Assembly: GCA_020683205.1 (NCBI GenBank)
Contig: CP085689.1
Span: forward strand, 682,001-746,000
DNA length: 64,000 nt
Origin: Lentisphaerae bacterium WC36
Lineage (GTDB): Bacteria; Verrucomicrobiota; Lentisphaeria; Victivallales; SZUA-371
Direction: 5' to 3'
Below are positions 62,105 to 64,000 of the stretch, piece after piece. Positions within the stretch are counted from its first letter, which is position 1. The number at the start of each line of letters is the position of its first letter. A program made the translations under genes and the position numbers. The notes beneath the pieces are model-generated. The model was not told where the DNA came from and searched no databases. It was given only the letters and a program-made list of their open reading frames with translations.

Positions 62105-63328
62105 TTATTTAGTTGTGATTGAAAAATTCAAGCTCAAAAGCAGTGTGGTTAGTCTAGTAAATAATTGTTTGTTTTCAATGTTTTTGTTGTTTATGAATTC
62201 GACTTTAAAACAGTGAAATTCACGGCGTAGCTGATAGTTGCCACGCAATTTTTCGAATTTAGAATGATTGGCTTTTAGTAGGCTGCTATCAGAGTTGATG
62301 TCATAGCTTAAGTTAATAATTTGACATAAAATCTTATTAAAATCCTCTATTTTTGATAATTTAGTTTGTGCAAAATCAAAACTAATTTCAATTTCTTCTG
62401 GAACTGGAATATTATCAGGGTACCATGTTTTTAATTCCCTTGGTAATTCATTGAAAAAATTAGCGATGTTATTGATTGTTTGCGCAGTGCCGTTTGCTTT
62501 TCCATCAAGAGAATACCCTGCAATGTGAGCGGTGCCGTAGCGTGTTAGTTTTAATAATTCTTCGTCAATATTTGGTTCGTTTTCCCACACATCGAGAATC
62601 GCATCTTTAATTAGTTTATTTTTCAGGGCATTTTTTAATGCAATTGTATTAGAAACTTCACCTCGACCTGAGTTAATAAAGTATGCCGTTTGTTTCATTT
62701 TATTAAAAAATTTTTCATCTGCTAAATGAAACGTTGGATGTTCGCTTTGATTCGTATAGGTTAGGGGAGTGTGTATTGTGATTATGTCTGAATTTTCTAA
62801 TACATAATTCAGATCATTGTACTTTAAATTTGTTGAATTTTCTAATTCTTTTGGAGGGTCGTTTAATATAACCTTTAATCCTAGATTTTGTGCCATTTTT
62901 TTGATTTTTGAGCCAACGTTGCCAACTCCAACAATTCCCAATGTCAAGTCTCTTAAATCTAAATTATCTTCCGTAGCAATATTAATAATTACTGATGCAA
63001 TGTATTGAGCTACTGAACTAGCATTGCAGCCTGGGGCGTTTTCCCAAATAATATTATTTTGTAAACAAAATTCTTTGTCAATATGGTCATGCCCAATTGT
63101 TGCAGTGCCGATAAACTTAACGTTGCTATTTATCAGTAATTTTTCGTCACATTTTGTTCTTGTGCGTGTTATTAATGCGTCGCTACTAAAATTTTTAATA
63201 ACTTCAGCCGTTGTTTTTGAGCCTGCCAAATACTTAACGTTTGCATATGAATCTAACACGCCATTTAAGAATGGAATTTTATCATCAGCAATAATATTAA
63301 TTTTTTTTATATATTTTTCTTTTTTCAT
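62105..63328 (-). CDS. pdxB: 4-Phosphoerythronate dehydrogenase-type enzyme
   Basis: A 407-residue NAD-dependent D-2-hydroxyacid dehydrogenase of PdxB type (vitamin B6 route). PdxB features: NIIADDKIPF at the start, TATIGHDHID, ENAPGCNASSVAQYIAS, the dinucleotide site GIVGVGNVGSKIKKMA, INSGRGEVSN and a C-terminal extension beyond 300 residues. The length (E. coli 378) supports PdxB over SerA. PLP made by this route is the cofactor of the neighbouring dapL and of glgP. Divergent from dapL. Confidence 0.85.
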   Translation of the reverse strand: MKKEKYIKKINIIADDKIPFLNGVLDSYANVKYLAGSKTTAEVIKNFSSDALITRTRTKCDEKLLINSNVKFIGTATIGHDHIDKEFCLQNNIIWENAPGCNASSVAQYIASVIINIATEDNLDLRDLTLGIVGVGNVGSKIKKMAQNLGLKVILNDPPKELENSTNLKYNDLNYVLENSDIITIHTPLTYTNQSEHPTFHLADEKFFNKMKQTAYFINSGRGEVSNTIALKNALKNKLIKDAILDVWENEPNIDEELLKLTRYGTAHIAGYSLDGKANGTAQTINNIANFFNELPRELKTWYPDNIPVPEEIEISFDFAQTKLSKIEDFNKILCQIINLSYDINSDSSLLKANHSKFEKLRGNYQLRREFHCFKVEFINNKNIENKQLFTRLTTLLLSLNFSITTK

Positions 63329-63408
63329 AATTACGTAAAAAAATTGCGCATTTAATTAATTTTTAATTATTATCGACTATTAATTTGCATTAAGATAACT
63401 CTAAAAGT

Positions 63409-63454
63409 AAGTTAGTGCTAACTTTATTAAGAAAATATTAAAAAATGATATAAT
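63409..63454 (+). promoter_or_regulatory. dapL promoter region with inverted repeat
   Basis: Inverted repeat aagttag / ctaactt (63409-63424, 2-nt centre) sits where a -35 element would be. TATAAT at 63449-63454 is a perfect -10, 15 nt from the ATG. No -35 is visible, so the repeat may bind an activator or repressor. Start site would leave a very short leader. Confidence 0.4.
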
Positions 63455-63469
63455 TATAAGGATATGAAA

Positions 63470-64000
63470 ATGGCTGAAAGTTTTTTACAAGAAAATTTTG
63501 CTGAACGTATTGGTGGAAATATGTTCGGAAAAGATACTACAATTTATAAATTTGAAAAAATTAAACGTGCAAAACGTGCAGCAATGGATGCAAACCCTGG
63601 TGAAATGCTTATCGATATGGGGGTTGGAGAGCCTGATGATAAAGCATTTCCAGAAGTGATTGAAACCTTAGCGAAAGAGGCAGATGTTTGGGAAAATCGT
63701 ACATACGCTGATAATGGAATTGCAGCATATCAACAAGCAGTTGCAGACTATATGGATGAGTTATATGGCGTAAAATTAGATGCGGCAACAGAAGTTGTTC
63801 ATGCAATTGGTAGCAAAAGTGCTTTAACTTTAATGCCGGCAGCTTACATTAATCCTGGCGATATTACTATTATGACTACTCCTGGTTATCCTGTAATGGG
63901 AACTTGGACAAAGTATTTAGGTGGTGAAGTTGTTAATTTGCCTTTATTAGAGGAAAATGGTTTTTTCCCAGATTTAGATTCTTTAACTGATGATCAAAAG
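63470..64000 (+). CDS. dapL: LL-diaminopimelate aminotransferase, N-terminal part (cut by window edge)
   Basis: The first 177 residues of a class I/II aminotransferase that converts tetrahydrodipicolinate directly to LL-diaminopimelate for lysine and peptidoglycan. DapL signatures: LIDMGVGEPDD, TYADNGIAAYQQA, and GSKSALTLMPAAYINPGD. An ATG at 63464 (two codons upstream) also exists, but AAGGA at 63458-63462 is better spaced for ATG 63470. The DapL route is typical of PVC bacteria, spirochaetes, cyanobacteria and plants, which supports the taxonomic guess. The PLP-lysine region lies outside the window. Confidence 0.92.
   Translation, partial: MAESFLQENFAERIGGNMFGKDTTIYKFEKIKRAKRAAMDANPGEMLIDMGVGEPDDKAFPEVIETLAKEADVWENRTYADNGIAAYQQAVADYMDELYGVKLDAATEVVHAIGSKSALTLMPAAYINPGDITIMTTPGYPVMGTWTKYLGGEVVNLPLLEENGFFPDLDSLTDDQK

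Overview
The window looks like a chromosomal segment of a low-GC (about one third G+C by eye), Gram-negative bacterium. It carries lpxB (lipid A), several lipobox lipoproteins and a full type II secretion (T2SS) operon, so an outer membrane is certain. The LL-diaminopimelate aminotransferase (dapL) at the right edge, the R/K-FTLIE style of pseudopilin leader and a GGQ release-factor-like protein with a helical tail together suggest the PVC superphylum, most likely a Lentisphaerota-type organism. That placement is inference from gene content. I see no rRNA, tRNA, CRISPR array, insertion sequence or prophage.

Layout. 1-9.4 kb: the end of glgC, a GH43-like lipoprotein, the iron-sulfur repair protein Ric, a pseudoprotease with two PDZ domains next to a bona fide HtrA lipoprotein, and glycogen phosphorylase. 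9.4-17.4 kb: a small lipoprotein, a LexA homologue that has lost its self-cleavage residues, an AlbA_2-type protein, aroB-dprA, and topA with an unusual repeat tail. 17.5-24.4 kb: hypotheticals, rsfS-nadD, a CCA-adding-type enzyme, a GGQ protein, a GH16 protein lacking catalytic acids, and a LIM/DA1-like metallopeptidase. 24.8-27.1 kb: ptsH-ptsI. 27.6-40.2 kb: an eleven-gene T2SS operon (L, M-like, C-like, D-K). 40.2-48.2 kb: a membrane protein, thpR, alkaline phosphatase, ptsP with a duplicated 3' end, lpxB and a lipoprotein. 48.3-51.4 kb: two tandem TcdA/TcdB-like glycosyltransferases. 51.6-57.7 kb: nhaC, membrane proteins, trxB, an ExbB-like protein with a TPR partner, and yjbQ. 57.8-62 kb: a LysM lipoprotein and the fatty-acid operon fabD-fabG-acpP-fabF. 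62.1-64 kb: pdxB and the start of dapL.

How the genes work together. glgC and glgP are the synthesis and breakdown sides of glycogen storage. HPr, enzyme I and the GAF-containing second enzyme I form a phosphorelay with no sugar permease in view, which points to regulation. The T2SS, two glycosidase-like exported proteins, alkaline phosphatase, HtrA and the DA1-like peptidase describe an envelope geared to secretion and processing of polymers. lpxB and the fab operon supply the envelope lipids.

The observations I would follow first are the apparently non-cleavable LexA; a palindrome (TAAGTNNACTTAATT) at both the lexA and the glycosyltransferase-pair promoters; the toxin-like glycosyltransferase pair itself; and the LIM/DA1 peptidase.
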